The notes: generated by a model not told the origin, from the letters alone. DNA of 64,000 nt from Paracoccaceae bacterium (GCA_002709405.1 PAQV01000057.1:62001-126000), one strand, 5' to 3'. Shown: positions 53,044 to 63,806, numbered from the stretch's first letter. Translations and numbers: made by a program.

Positions 53044-54585
53044 TCAGCGCCCGCGGAACAGGCCGCCCAGGACCCCCCGAACGATCCTCCGGCCCGTCGT
53101 GCCGGTCAATTCCTTGCGCACCATCCGGACCATGTCCTCCCCGAAACTGTCCTTGGCCCGCAACGGCCTGGACGTCGACCGCCCCACCCGCGACCCCGAA
53201 TAGCGCCGGGCCGCGTTGAATTCACGGTCTGCCGGCCCGGATTGCTCGGCCTGGTCTTCGGCCACTTCCGCCTCTGACGCCGCACGTTCAGCCCGGTCCC
53301 GCAGGATTTCGTAGGCGGACCTGCGATCAACCCGGTCGGCGTATTTCGCCCCCAGATCCGAGTCCGCGATCACCGAGGCGCGCGCCGCATCCGCCAGGGG
53401 CCCCAGCTGAGACGAGGGCGGCCGGATCAGGGTCCGCTCGACCACGCCCGGCACGCCTTTCGGTTGCAGCATCGAGGTCACCGCTTCGCCCACGCCCACA
53501 TCGCGGATCGCATCGGCAGTCGAAAACCGGGGGTTCTCGCGATAGGTTTCCGCCGCCAGTTTCAGGGCCTTGCGGTCCCGTGCCGTGAACGCACGCAGCG
53601 CATGTTGCACCCGGTTGCCCAACTGGCCCAGAACGTCTTCGGGAATGTCGGACGGGGATTGCGTGACGAAATAGACCCCGACCCCCTTGGACCGGATCAG
53701 CCGGGCGACCTGTTCTACCTTGTCGACCAGGGCCTTGGGTGCATCGTCGAACAGCAGGTGGGCCTCGTCGAAGAAGAACACCAGCTTCGGCTTCTCCGGG
53801 TCGCCGACTTCGGGCAGGGTTTCGAACAATTCGCTGAGCAGCCAGAGCAGGAAGGTCGCGTAAAGCCGGGGCGCCTGCATCAGCCGGTCCGCCGCCAGGA
53901 TGTTCACCTGCCCGCGCCCGTCCGGCGCCTGGCGGATCAGGTCGTCCAATTCCAGCGCCGGCTCCCCGAAGAACTGTGCCCCGCCCTCGTTTTCCAGCAC
54001 CAGCAAGCGCCGCTGGATGGCCCCGATCGACGCCGTCGAGATATTGCCATAGCGCAGCGACAGGGTGGCCCGGTTCTCGCCCAGCCAGACCAGCAACGCC
54101 TGCAGATCCTTCAGGTCCAGCAGGTGCAGCCCCTGTTCATCGGCCATCCGGAACGCGATGTTCAGAATGCCCTCCTGCACCTCGGTCAGGTCCAGCAAAC
54201 GCGACAACAACAGAGGGCCCATCTCGGACAGGGTCGTGCGCACCGGATGGCCCTGCTGCCCGAACAGATCCCAGAAACACACCGGGACCGCGCCATAGGA
54301 ATACCCATCCAGCCCGATCTGGCGGGCGCGCGTCATGAAGGCCTCGTGCGGGCCGGCCGTGTCAGAACCGGGCGCGGCCAGGCCCGACAGGTCCCCCTTG
54401 ACGTCCGAGACCACCACCGGGACGCCGGCTGCCGAAAAACCCTCGGCCAGGATCTGCAGGGTGACCGTCTTGCCGGTGCCCGTTGCCCCCGCGATCAGCC
54501 CGTGCCGATTGGCGTATTTCAGGGCCAGGTGCTGCTTGTCCCGGTAGTCCGGGCCGCCGCCGCCAAGAAAGATCGCATTGTCCAT
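53044..54585 (-). CDS. HerA/YjgR-like DUF853 ATPase
   Basis: A 513-aa HerA-FtsK-superfamily ATPase of the DUF853/YjgR type. Walker A is AGATGTGKTVTLQ at about residues 32-44, Walker B is KLVFFFDEAHLLFDD, and VYFVTQSPSDIPEDVLGQLG is the sensor/arginine region with HALRAFTARD. A charged C-terminal tail (about 430-513) carries Arg-rich segments. Relatives are putative DNA-pumping ATPases of unknown role. The start ATG 54585 is preferred over an in-frame ATG 42 bases earlier; neither has a strong ribosome binding site. Confidence 0.88.
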   Translation of the reverse strand: MDNAIFLGGGGPDYRDKQHLALKYANRHGLIAGATGTGKTVTLQILAEGFSAAGVPVVVSDVKGDLSGLAAPGSDTAGPHEAFMTRARQIGLDGYSYGAVPVCFWDLFGQQGHPVRTTLSEMGPLLLSRLLDLTEVQEGILNIAFRMADEQGLHLLDLKDLQALLVWLGENRATLSLRYGNISTASIGAIQRRLLVLENEGGAQFFGEPALELDDLIRQAPDGRGQVNILAADRLMQAPRLYATFLLWLLSELFETLPEVGDPEKPKLVFFFDEAHLLFDDAPKALVDKVEQVARLIRSKGVGVYFVTQSPSDIPEDVLGQLGNRVQHALRAFTARDRKALKLAAETYRENPRFSTADAIRDVGVGEAVTSMLQPKGVPGVVERTLIRPPSSQLGPLADAARASVIADSDLGAKYADRVDRRSAYEILRDRAERAASEAEVAEDQAEQSGPADREFNAARRYSGSRVGRSTSRPLRAKDSFGEDMVRMVRKELTGTTGRRIVRGVLGGLFRGR

Positions 54586-54601
54586 GAATGTGGTCCGAGG
54601 T

Positions 54602-54630
54602 TTGATTGAGGGTACGCCACAGACCATACA
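54602..54630 (+). promoter_or_regulatory. Promoter-like site for candidate small RNA
   Basis: TTGATT (54602-54607) and CATACA (54625-54630) are separated by 17 bases. The -35 fits TTGACA in four or more positions; the -10 is weak. Transcription would begin near 54637 and run into the terminator at 54715. Confidence 0.35.
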
Positions 54631-54636
54631 AAGTTA

Positions 54637-54741
54637 ACCTTTGCCTGCGATAGTCACTACTGCTCGCAAATGCGCTTGCCGTGTGCGCGGGCGAACTTCC
54701 TCCCTGTCAGACTGGCCGTGCCTTCGGGCACGGCTTTTTTC
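54637..54741 (+). ncRNA. Candidate small RNA, about 105 nt
   Basis: An orphan intrinsic terminator implies a transcript on the plus strand here, where the nearest upstream plus-strand gene (livM) ends 1.7 kb away. The predicted RNA has a stem TGCGA/TCGCA, a second GCGC/GCGC stem, and then an unpaired segment with CTTCCTCCCT before the terminator. That segment is complementary to Shine-Dalgarno sequences, as in several alphaproteobacterial trans-acting sRNAs. Ends are estimates; no family is recognised. Confidence 0.4.
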
Positions 54742-54742
54742 T
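54715..54742 (+). terminator. Orphan intrinsic terminator with TTCG loop
   Basis: A perfect 8-bp stem GCCGTGCC/GGCACGGC with a TTCG tetraloop is followed by TTTTTT. It is the most canonical terminator in the window and has no protein gene directly upstream on its strand. Confidence 0.9.
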
Positions 54743-55318
54743 TGTGCCATTTCATCTGGCAAAATAACAACATAACAATACGCTACAGAGCGACCCTCAT
54801 CCTTAAACCCGACCTGCCGTGACCATTGTCCCTCTTCGGGCCGGCGATGTTGCGGGGCGAGGCGGCCAGATGCCCGGGCAGGCCCACCCAAGTCCCGTCC
54901 ACGAGCCTGCACTGACGGAGACGACCCTTCCTATGGGGCCGCGGCTTTGGCCGAATTGCCAGGCCATGGACGCCTGTCGCGCCAGTATCCTACGGGTGCC
55001 GCATTTCCGGGCTGCTGCACCTGCACAGCACTCTTGCCGCAAGGCAGCGGGGTTTAGCTATTGACCGGCGCAGCGGGCTTTCGTAACGTTCGGGCATAAC
55101 TAAGTCGGCCGGTCCGACGGGGAGAAACTATAAAGAAAAGGGGGTCCATGTGGCCCTCTTTTCGCATCTGGGCCCTGCCCCTTTGCCACCCGCCGATTGG
55201 CCCGGTCACCCTCGGGATCCGGCACTTTTCGCCGCTCTGCCGATCATCCCCCGCTGACACCCAGAACTCCCCGTGCTAGAGCGATCTCAACGTCGAAATA
55301 GTCAATAACGAGGCTTTC

Positions 55319-55963
55319 ATGTCGAGATCCCTGACCGCTCTGTCGCTGACCGCGTTCATCCTGTCCGCCGGGCTGGCCCTGGCCCAGGACACCGCGCAGG
55401 AGCCGGCCGAAACCACACCCGATGCCCCAGCGGCCGGAACCACCGCCGACGCACCTGCGGACAATGCTCCCTCCCTGGACATGGGCCAGCCGGTGCAGAC
55501 CGGCCCGGCTCTGGGTCAGCGCTATGTGAAGGAAACCTACGGGGACTGGAACCTGGCCTGCATCAAGACCGAGGCCGAGGTCGACCCCTGTTCCATGGTG
55601 CAGGTCCTGCTGGATGGGACCAACAACCCGGTCGCCGAAGTGTCGCTGTTCCGTCTGGAAGGCGCCCAGGCCGTGGCCGGAGCAACCGTGATCGTGCCGC
55701 TGGAAACCTTCCTGCCGGGCCAGCTGACCATCGCCGTCGATGGGGGCAGCGCCAAGCGGTACAACTACCAGTTCTGCAACCAGGTCGGGTGCATCGCCCA
55801 GATCGGCCTGACCCAGGCGGATGTCGATGCGTTCAAGGCGGGCAACGCGGCCTCGCTGCGGATCATCCCGGCCCCGGCCCCCGACCAACCGATCACCCTG
55901 ACCATGTCGCTGACCGGCTTCACCGCCGGCTATGACGTGGTCGACGTGGTCCGCAACCAGTAA
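55319..55963 (+). CDS. Invasion-associated locus B (IalB) family protein
   Basis: A 214-aa exported protein of the IalB family. The signal peptide (ALSLTAFILSAGLALAQ) is followed by a Pro/Ala/Thr-rich linker of about 40 residues. The IalB domain then starts with YGDWNLACIKTEAEVDPCSM and later has YNYQFCNQVGCIAQIGL. Four Cys in two pairs are the family mark. GAGG lies 6 bases before the ATG. Despite the name, this family is common in free-living roseobacters and its function is unknown. Confidence 0.88.
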   Translation: MSRSLTALSLTAFILSAGLALAQDTAQEPAETTPDAPAAGTTADAPADNAPSLDMGQPVQTGPALGQRYVKETYGDWNLACIKTEAEVDPCSMVQVLLDGTNNPVAEVSLFRLEGAQAVAGATVIVPLETFLPGQLTIAVDGGSAKRYNYQFCNQVGCIAQIGLTQADVDAFKAGNAASLRIIPAPAPDQPITLTMSLTGFTAGYDVVDVVRNQ

Positions 55964-55974
55964 GATCTGATCAG

Positions 55975-56000
55975 GGTGCGCCGCCTAGACGCGGCGCACC
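55975..56000. terminator. Perfect hairpin overlapping the KAS stop codon
   Basis: A perfect 10-bp stem GGTGCGCCGC/GCGGCGCACC with a 6-base loop lies between two convergent genes. The TAG stop of the ketoacyl synthase lies in the loop, so its last codons are part of the stem. There is no T-run on either side; RNA stability or a bidirectional stop are both possible. Confidence 0.4.
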
Positions 56001-57193
56001 ACCAGCACCGCGTTCAGCCCGCCGAAGGCAAAGGCGTTGGACAGCGCATAGTCGACGTGGACGTCCCGCGCTTCGTTCGGGACCACGTCCAGCGCACATT
56101 CAGGATCGGCCTCTTCGTAGCCGATGGTGGGTGCGATCACCCCGTCCCGGACCGCCATGATGCAGGCCAGCAGCTCGACCGCGCCGGTGCCCCCGATCAG
56201 GTGCCCGTGCATCGACTTGGTCGACGAGATCATCAGGTTGTCCGCATGCGGCCCGAAGACATCCGCGACGGCCGCGCATTCGGTCTTGTCGTTGGCCGCC
56301 GTTCCGGTGCCATGGGCGTTGATGTAGCCGATCTTGTGCCCGTCGATCCCTGCGTCCTTCAGCGCTCCGGACATGGCCCGCGCGGCGCCCTGCTTTGACG
56401 GCATCACGATGTCGGCCGCATCCGAGGACATGGCCTGGCCCACCACTTCACACAGGATCTCGGCGCCGCGCGCGCGGGCGTGGTCGTAATCCTCGAACAC
56501 GAAGATCCCCGCGCCCTCGCCCTGCACCATGCCATTGCGATTTGCACTGAACGGGCGGCAGGCGTCCTTGGACATGACCCGCAGGCCCTCCCAGGCCTTC
56601 ACCCCGCCGAAACACAACATGCTTTCGGCCCCGCCGGTGATCATCGCCGGGGCGACACCGCGCCGGACCATGTCGAAGGCCAGGGCCATGGCGTGGTTGG
56701 ACGAGGCGCAGGCGGTGGACACGGTGAAGGACGGACCCTTGAGGTTGTATTCCATCGACACGTGGCTGGCCGCGCTGTTGTTCATCAGCTTCGGCACGAC
56801 GAAGGGATGCACCCGGTTCTTGCCGTCCTCGTAAACCGACCGGTAATTGTCGTCCCAGGTGCTGACCCCGCCCCCGGCGGTGCCCAGAACCACACCGGAT
56901 CGCGCCGCGTCGTCTCCGACAAAGGTGATGCCGGCCTGGGCGATCGCCTCTTTCGCGGCAAACAGCGTGAACTGGGTGAACCGGTCATAAAGGGCCATTT
57001 GCTGGCGGTTGAAGCGGCCCTCGGCCTCGAACCCGCGCACCTGGCCGCCGATCTGGATGGCCAGCCGGTCGACGTCGCGAAATTCCAACTGGCCAATGCC
57101 GCAGCGCCCTTCGCGCATGGCCTCCAGCGTTTCATCCACCGAATGCCCCAGCGCGTTGATCGTGCCGGCCCCCGTGATCACGACCCGTTTCAT
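55985..57193 (-). CDS. Beta-ketoacyl-ACP synthase, FabF-like
   Basis: A 402-aa condensing enzyme that extends acyl-ACP with malonyl-ACP. The triad is C162 (VSTACASSNHA), H294 (NAHGTGTAANDKTE) and H331 (STKSMHGHLIGGTG), with K326 in the same motif. Relative to FabF the usual SMTGH is SMHGH. It lies 17 bp after a dedicated acyl carrier protein and downstream of lpxD. That suggests making a special fatty acid, possibly for lipid A, rather than housekeeping synthesis. Convergent with the IalB gene. Confidence 0.9.
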   Translation of the reverse strand: MKRVVITGAGTINALGHSVDETLEAMREGRCGIGQLEFRDVDRLAIQIGGQVRGFEAEGRFNRQQMALYDRFTQFTLFAAKEAIAQAGITFVGDDAARSGVVLGTAGGGVSTWDDNYRSVYEDGKNRVHPFVVPKLMNNSAASHVSMEYNLKGPSFTVSTACASSNHAMALAFDMVRRGVAPAMITGGAESMLCFGGVKAWEGLRVMSKDACRPFSANRNGMVQGEGAGIFVFEDYDHARARGAEILCEVVGQAMSSDAADIVMPSKQGAARAMSGALKDAGIDGHKIGYINAHGTGTAANDKTECAAVADVFGPHADNLMISSTKSMHGHLIGGTGAVELLACIMAVRDGVIAPTIGYEEADPECALDVVPNEARDVHVDYALSNAFAFGGLNAVLVVRRV

Positions 57194-57210
57194 GCCATGC
57201 GCCCTTTCGT

Positions 57211-57474
57211 TCAGGCCTTGGTCTGGTCAGCGACCAGGGTCTTTACCCCGGTCACGATGGCGGCGACCGTCGAAATGTCGAAATCGCCTTCGGTGGGCTC
57301 GTTGGCATTGAACGGCACGGAGATGTCGAATTCTTCCTCGATGGCGAAGATGCTTTCGACAAGGCCCAGGCTGTCGATGCCCAGATCGTCCAGAGTGCTG
57401 TCCGGGGTCACGTCCGACGGTTCCAGAACCGCCTGTTCCGCAATGATGCGGATGACCCGATCCTCGATGCTCAT
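57211..57474 (-). CDS. Acyl carrier protein, dedicated
   Basis: An 87-aa acyl carrier protein that holds the growing chain on 4'-phosphopantetheine. The attachment Ser is S35 in DLGIDSLGLVE. The surrounding EEEFDISV is normal, but the C-terminal part (NANEPTEGDFDISTVAAI) is unlike housekeeping AcpP, supporting a special role. It lies between lpxD and the KAS gene. The start at ATG 57474 is preferred; the frame is open 45 bases further. Confidence 0.87.
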   Translation of the reverse strand: MSIEDRVIRIIAEQAVLEPSDVTPDSTLDDLGIDSLGLVESIFAIEEEFDISVPFNANEPTEGDFDISTVAAIVTGVKTLVADQTKA

Positions 57475-57519
57475 GCCTGATCCCCCATTCCGGTCCGGCC
57501 TGCCGTGTTGGGGCGTCAC

Positions 57520-58617
57520 TTAATGCTTCGAAGTCAGCTTGAAAACCGCCTTTTGCAGCTCGGCAAAGTCGGCCATCAATTTCGGCAATCGGCGCAGGGA
57601 CTTATACATGGAAACCTGGGTGTCCATCTTGGTCGCGGGGTAGCCCATGATGACCCGGCCGGCCGGCACGTTGCCGGTGATCTTGGTGGCTCCGGCGGCG
57701 ACGACGCCGTCTCCGATGAAGATATTGTCGGCCGCCCCGCATTGGCCGCCCAGCACGACATTGTTGCCCACCTTGGTCGACCCGGCGATGCCCACCTGGC
57801 CGCACAGCAGCGTGTCATGGCCCACCACCACGTTGTGGGCGACCTGCACGAGGTTATCCAGCTTGGTGCCGTTGCCGATCCGCGTGGGCCGTACGGTGCC
57901 GCTGTCGATGGCGCAATTGGCCCCGATTTCCACATCGTCGCCGATGACCACCGCGCCGAGCGAGTGGATGCGCAGGTAGGCCTGCTCGGTGCCCGCCTCG
58001 GTCTCGCCGGCCCCGAAATCGGCGCGGGCAGCCTCGACGCTGGATTGTTCGGGCGTGACGAAGGAAAAGCCGTCGCTGCCGATCCGCGTGCCGGGCTGAA
58101 CGATGATGCGCGCGCCGATGCTGACACGGGCGGCAACGCTGACCTGTTCCCGCAGGAACCCGTCGGCACCGATCTCGGCACCGGTGCCAATGTAGCATTG
58201 CGGGCCGATGACGGTCCGGTTGCCGATCTTCGCGCCGGCGGCCACGATGGAAAACGGCCCGATCGAGACATCCTCGCCGATCTCGGCCGAGGGATCGACC
58301 AGCGCCTGCGGATGGATGCCTCGTGCAAAGCCCTGGCCTGGATCAAAGACGCGGGTCAGCCCGGCCATGGCCACCCGGGCGCGCGGCGGCAGGATCGCGG
58401 CCTTCAGGCCCATCGCCTGCCAATCGGCCCCGGGCCACAGGATCGCCGCCCGGGCCTGGCCCTTCGACAGGGCCTCGGCGTATTTGGGCGACATGGCCAG
58501 GGCCAGGTCGGTGGGCCCGGCCGCGTCCGGTTCGGAGGCGGACGTGATTTCGACACCCGGATCGCCCTCCAGAGGTGCCCCGATTGCTGCCGCGATGTCT
58601 CCGACCGTATGTGCCAT
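57520..58617 (-). CDS. lpxD: UDP-3-O-(3-hydroxyacyl)glucosamine N-acyltransferase
   Basis: A 365-aa LpxD, which adds the N-linked 3-hydroxyacyl chain in lipid A synthesis. The N-terminal uridine-binding domain (about residues 1-100) is followed by a left-handed beta-helix of hexapeptide repeats (IGEDVSIGPFSIVAAG, IGNRTVIGPQCYIG). The catalytic His is H261 in VQVAHNVVVG. The C-terminal helix (KSLRRLPKLMADFAEL) is present. It lies upstream of the ACP and KAS genes on the same strand. No other lpx or fabZ gene is nearby, unlike the usual cluster. Confidence 0.93.
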   Translation of the reverse strand: MAHTVGDIAAAIGAPLEGDPGVEITSASEPDAAGPTDLALAMSPKYAEALSKGQARAAILWPGADWQAMGLKAAILPPRARVAMAGLTRVFDPGQGFARGIHPQALVDPSAEIGEDVSIGPFSIVAAGAKIGNRTVIGPQCYIGTGAEIGADGFLREQVSVAARVSIGARIIVQPGTRIGSDGFSFVTPEQSSVEAARADFGAGETEAGTEQAYLRIHSLGAVVIGDDVEIGANCAIDSGTVRPTRIGNGTKLDNLVQVAHNVVVGHDTLLCGQVGIAGSTKVGNNVVLGGQCGAADNIFIGDGVVAAGATKITGNVPAGRVIMGYPATKMDTQVSMYKSLRRLPKLMADFAELQKAVFKLTSKH

Positions 58618-58649
58618 GGCCCTGCCCCGACGTTGTTTCGGGACCGGTC

Positions 58650-60272
58650 TTAACTGCCCCGCGCGGTCAGAGCCACCCCCCGCGCCGCCAGCGCATCCCA
58701 GATCTGGGCGTCGCGGCCATAGATGTCACGGCGATAGTCGATGTTGCCACGCTCGTCGGCCACGGCCGTGCGATAGACGATATGCACCGGCACCTTCTGG
58801 TCCAGCACCACCTTGGTTTCCCGCCCGGTGTCCAGGATCGAATGGAAGGTACCCTTGGGGTCGTCCTCCTGGGCGGCCAGCAGCGTGTAGGCGAAATCAA
58901 ACGGCTGGGCCAGCCGGATGCAGCCATGCGAATAGGCCCGCACCTCGCGGTCGAACAATGCCTTCTGGGGCGTGTCGTGCAGGTAGATGTTGTACTTGTT
59001 GGGGAACATGAACTTCACCAGGCCCAGGGCATTGCGCGAGGACGGCGGCTGGCGCATCGAGAACGGGAAGGAGCGCGCGGAATAGGCCGCGAAGTTCACC
59101 GAGCCCCGGTTGACCCGCCGGCCCCGGCTGTCGGTGATTTCCAGGTGCGACACGGCATTGGGGTTCGCGCGCAGCTTCGGCAGGTATTCCTTCGTGATGA
59201 TCGAGCGCGGCACGTACCAGCTTGGATTGATCACCATGTGTTCCATTTCATCCGAGAACTCGGGGCTGCGCCGGTCGCCCTTGTTCGCCCCGATGACCGA
59301 GCGGGTGACGAAGGTGACCTTGCCGTCGTCGACCACCTTGGCGGTGAAATCGGTCAGGTTGACCCAGATGTGCCGGTCGCCCCGGGGCATGTTGGTCCAG
59401 CGTTCCCGCTCCATCGCGACCAGCACCGATTTCAGGCGCTGCTCCATGGACACGTTGATTTCCCGGAGCGTGTCGCCCCCGGCGACGCCGTCTTCGGTCA
59501 GCCCGTGATCGGCCTGGAACCGGGCGACCGCATCCTTCATGTCGCGATCATAGCCGCGCGTCAGGCTGCGCCCCATGTAGCCCATGCGCACCAGGCGATC
59601 GCGCAGCGCCACGACGGCGGGCCCGCTTTGGCCCAGCTCCAGCTTCGAGGCCTGCACGGTCGGCCCCCAGCCGCCGGCGGGGATTTCGCGTTCAAAGATC
59701 AGCTTCTGCTTCATCAGGGCGCGATATTCGGGCGATTGCGGCGGCAGGGTGCGGAAATAGGCGGCGGGGCTCATCTGGGCGAACTGGGCCAGGATGCTGG
59801 CGGCGTCGCGGTAGGGCACCTCGCGCTTGATCTCGCTGACCACGCGGCCCGGTTTCAGCGCGCCGAATTGCAGGGCGGTGGAAAATTCGACCAGCAGGGT
59901 GCTGAGCTCGGCCTCGACCTTGGCGACATCGGCCATGGTCCGCGCCGATCCCATGCGCGATTTCAGCCCGGTGATGTCATAGCCGGCCGTGGGCAGCCCG
60001 TGCAGCGGCGCAGAGGCCAGCGCGTCGAACAGGGCGGCCCGGCGCAGACGCGCAATATCGGACCCGTCGGTCCAGATCGGCTGGTACCCGTTGGCCCTGT
60101 AGAATGCCCCCACCCCTTCGTTTTCGGATGCCGAAGCGGCGAGAACCTGCTGAAAGGCGGAAATCTGCTGAGCCGATACCGGCGCCGCAGAAATTCCCGC
60201 GGACAGCACGATTGCCAGGGCGGAAACGCCGCCGATCCGACGGACGAAAGACATGAAGAGTGTTGGGGCCAT
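58650..60272 (-). CDS. L,D-transpeptidase, YcbB-like
   Basis: A 540-aa exported L,D-transpeptidase that makes 3-3 cross-links in peptidoglycan or attaches proteins to it. A signal peptide (GVSALAIVLSAGISAAPVSAQ, read in parts) is followed by a scaffold region, a peptidoglycan-binding domain (about residues 212-272, AVARFQADHGLTEDGVAGGDTL in parts) and the YkuD catalytic domain (about 300-475). The active site is H432 (LHDTP), and C451 in SHGCIRL. The length and the inserted capping region fit the YcbB/LdtD group. It precedes lpxD by 32 bp on the same strand. Confidence 0.92.
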   Translation of the reverse strand: MAPTLFMSFVRRIGGVSALAIVLSAGISAAPVSAQQISAFQQVLAASASENEGVGAFYRANGYQPIWTDGSDIARLRRAALFDALASAPLHGLPTAGYDITGLKSRMGSARTMADVAKVEAELSTLLVEFSTALQFGALKPGRVVSEIKREVPYRDAASILAQFAQMSPAAYFRTLPPQSPEYRALMKQKLIFEREIPAGGWGPTVQASKLELGQSGPAVVALRDRLVRMGYMGRSLTRGYDRDMKDAVARFQADHGLTEDGVAGGDTLREINVSMEQRLKSVLVAMERERWTNMPRGDRHIWVNLTDFTAKVVDDGKVTFVTRSVIGANKGDRRSPEFSDEMEHMVINPSWYVPRSIITKEYLPKLRANPNAVSHLEITDSRGRRVNRGSVNFAAYSARSFPFSMRQPPSSRNALGLVKFMFPNKYNIYLHDTPQKALFDREVRAYSHGCIRLAQPFDFAYTLLAAQEDDPKGTFHSILDTGRETKVVLDQKVPVHIVYRTAVADERGNIDYRRDIYGRDAQIWDALAARGVALTARGS

Positions 60273-60595
60273 GAGAGAGACTCGATCCGAAACCTATGAA
60301 TTAATGGTGAAAAGCGTGTGAAACCCACCGCGTCTTGTCCATTCACATTTTGGCAAGGGTAAGCCGCGTCGCACCAACAACACAAATCCGGAAAAAGTCG
60401 TGGTGGATATGCAACAGCCAAGCGAAGCTGCGCAAGATTTTGCCGAAAATAAGTGACACATAAACTTCAAGACAACCTCGCCTTCATTTCAACGTGCATA
60501 CATGGCATAAGTTCCCAGTCACTTGTGGGGATGAGTGTAAAAAAAGCTCGCGTAACATCGCGGGCAGGCAGAAAGCGTACGGGACAACGCAAGAA
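60273..60595. other. Divergent AT-rich promoter gap
   Basis: The 323 bp between the L,D-transpeptidase and M15/DUF882 genes are less GC-rich than the genes. Both promoters must lie here. No ORF with coding features, RNA or dyad stands out. Confidence 0.55.
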
Positions 60596-61165
60596 ATGTA
60601 TGACAGCAGCACTGCGGGTTTCACCCGCCGCGCCCTTCTGGGTGCATTCGCGGCTACGGCCATAACGGCCGCACCGACGTACTCCAAGGCAGCAGGCTTC
60701 CTTCGCGGAGGCGGAGACATCCGGCGACTTCGCATGTACTCCGGCCGCACCGGCGAACGGATCGACATGATCTACTGGATCGAAGGCAGCTACATCAAGG
60801 ACGCGCTGGGGGAAATCACCCACTTCATGCGCGACTGGCGGAACGACAAGCATATGACGATCGACAGCCGAACTGTCGACATCATGACCGCCGCCCACAA
60901 CCTCATGGACGTGAACGAACCCTACATGTTGCTCTCGGGCTATCGCAGCCCCGAGACGAACGCGATGTTGCGCCGCCGGTCCTCCGGCGTGGCCAAGAAC
61001 TCGCTGCACATGAAGGGCCAGGCCGCCGATCTTCGGCTGTCGTCGCGCTCGGTCAGCCAAATGGCCCGCGCGGCCCAGGCCTGCCACGGCGGCGGCGTCG
61101 GCCGGTATTCCCGGTCGGATTTCGTCCACATGGATTGCGGTCCGGTCCGCACCTGGGGCGGCTGA
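60596..61165 (+). CDS. DUF882/M15-family peptidase-like protein with twin-arginine signal
   Basis: A 189-aa exported protein of the DUF882 (YcbK) group, related to M15 D,D-carboxypeptidases. The N-terminus FTRRALLGAFAATAITAAP is a twin-arginine-type signal. The metal site is visible as SLHMKGQAADLRL (H and D) and FVHMDCGPVR (second H), with LSGYRSPETN before them. It is divergent from the L,D-transpeptidase, a pair commonly found together, which supports a role in murein turnover. Start ATG 60596 is chosen for signal placement; the frame is open earlier. Confidence 0.88.
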   Translation: MYDSSTAGFTRRALLGAFAATAITAAPTYSKAAGFLRGGGDIRRLRMYSGRTGERIDMIYWIEGSYIKDALGEITHFMRDWRNDKHMTIDSRTVDIMTAAHNLMDVNEPYMLLSGYRSPETNAMLRRRSSGVAKNSLHMKGQAADLRLSSRSVSQMARAAQACHGGGVGRYSRSDFVHMDCGPVRTWGG

Positions 61166-61276
61166 CCCGCCTCATCACAGCCCATCACACCATATGAACA
61201 GGCGGCCTTAGGTCGCCTGACTGAAGAGATGTGTCAAAATCCCCGTGGGATCCATCAAAGGAGCCCCGGTTCAACT

Positions 61277-61331
61277 GGCCCTGACGGCCGCGCCTTGTCC
61301 CGATTGCGCGACGTCAGGGCCTTTTCTTTTT
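61277..61331 (+). terminator. Intrinsic terminator after DUF882 gene
   Basis: A perfect 10-bp stem GGCCCTGACG/CGTCAGGGCC with a 25-base loop is followed by TTTTCTTTTT. It lies 112 bp after the DUF882 stop, with a smaller hairpin CAGGCG/CGCCTG at 61199-61219 in between. Confidence 0.75.
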
Positions 61332-61350
61332 GGATCTAAGGGCGCTGCCT

Positions 61351-61988
61351 TCAGGCAGCCAGCGCGACGGCGGCCTTTGCCAAGGCCTCGATCTGATCCC
61401 AGTCGCCGGACTTGACCAACCCGGCCGGAGCGACCCAGCTGCCCCCGGCACACAGCACGTTCGGCAGCGACAGGTAATCGTTCAGGTTGCCCGTCGACAC
61501 GCCGCCCGTGGGGCAGAACGAGATCTGCGGCAGGGGGCCTCCGATCGCCTTCAGCGCGGGCGCCCCGCCCGAGGCCTCGGCCGGGAAGAACTTCATCACG
61601 TCATAGCCCCGCTCCAGCAGGCGCATCGCCTCGGAGGCGGTGGCCGCCCCGGGCAACAGAGGCAAGTCCTCGGCCTCGCAGGCCTCCAGCAGCACGTCCG
61701 TGGCCCCCGGAGACACGCCGAATTTCGCGCCCGCCGCCTTGGCCGCGCGCACGTCTTCGGGGGTCACGAGGGTGCCCGCACCGACAACCCCGCCCTCGAC
61801 CCCGGCCATCGCCCGGATCGCGTCCAGCGCGGCCGGCGTGCGCAGCGTGACCTCGAGCGCGGGCAGACCGCCGGCGACCAGCGCCTTGGCCAGCGACGCG
61901 GCAGAGCCGGCATCATCAACCACCAGAACCGGAACGACAGGGGCGAGCGTGCAGATCTCGCGGCTTTTTTGGCTGGCCTCTTGAGGGG

Positions 61989-61992
<4 letters not shown>
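61351..61992 (-). CDS. eda: 2-dehydro-3-deoxy-phosphogluconate aldolase
   Basis: A 213-aa KDPG aldolase that splits KDPG to pyruvate and glyceraldehyde 3-phosphate in the Entner-Doudoroff pathway. The catalytic residues are E47 ([10 protein letters not shown]) and the Schiff-base K134 ([14 protein letters not shown]). GAGTLV and CPTGGVS form the phosphate site. Its ATG overlaps the stop of edd (ATGA), so the two are translationally coupled. Confidence 0.96.

Positions 61993-63806
<1,814 letters not shown>

Larger units (their letters stand above)
54586..55318. other. 733 bp non-coding region holding a candidate small RNA
   Basis: No convincing protein gene is visible here. The left part holds a promoter-like site, a candidate small RNA and its terminator (54602-54742). 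The right part contains a hairpin with AAAAGGGGG/CCCTCTTTT at about 55136-55163 and the upstream region of the IalB gene. Short ORFs on either strand lack ribosome binding sites. Confidence 0.6.

Noticed and set aside
54803-55042. Minus-strand ORF of 79 codons in the 54.6-55.3 kb gap
   Set aside because: No ribosome binding site, atypical composition and no recognisable motif; it looks like chance in GC-rich DNA.
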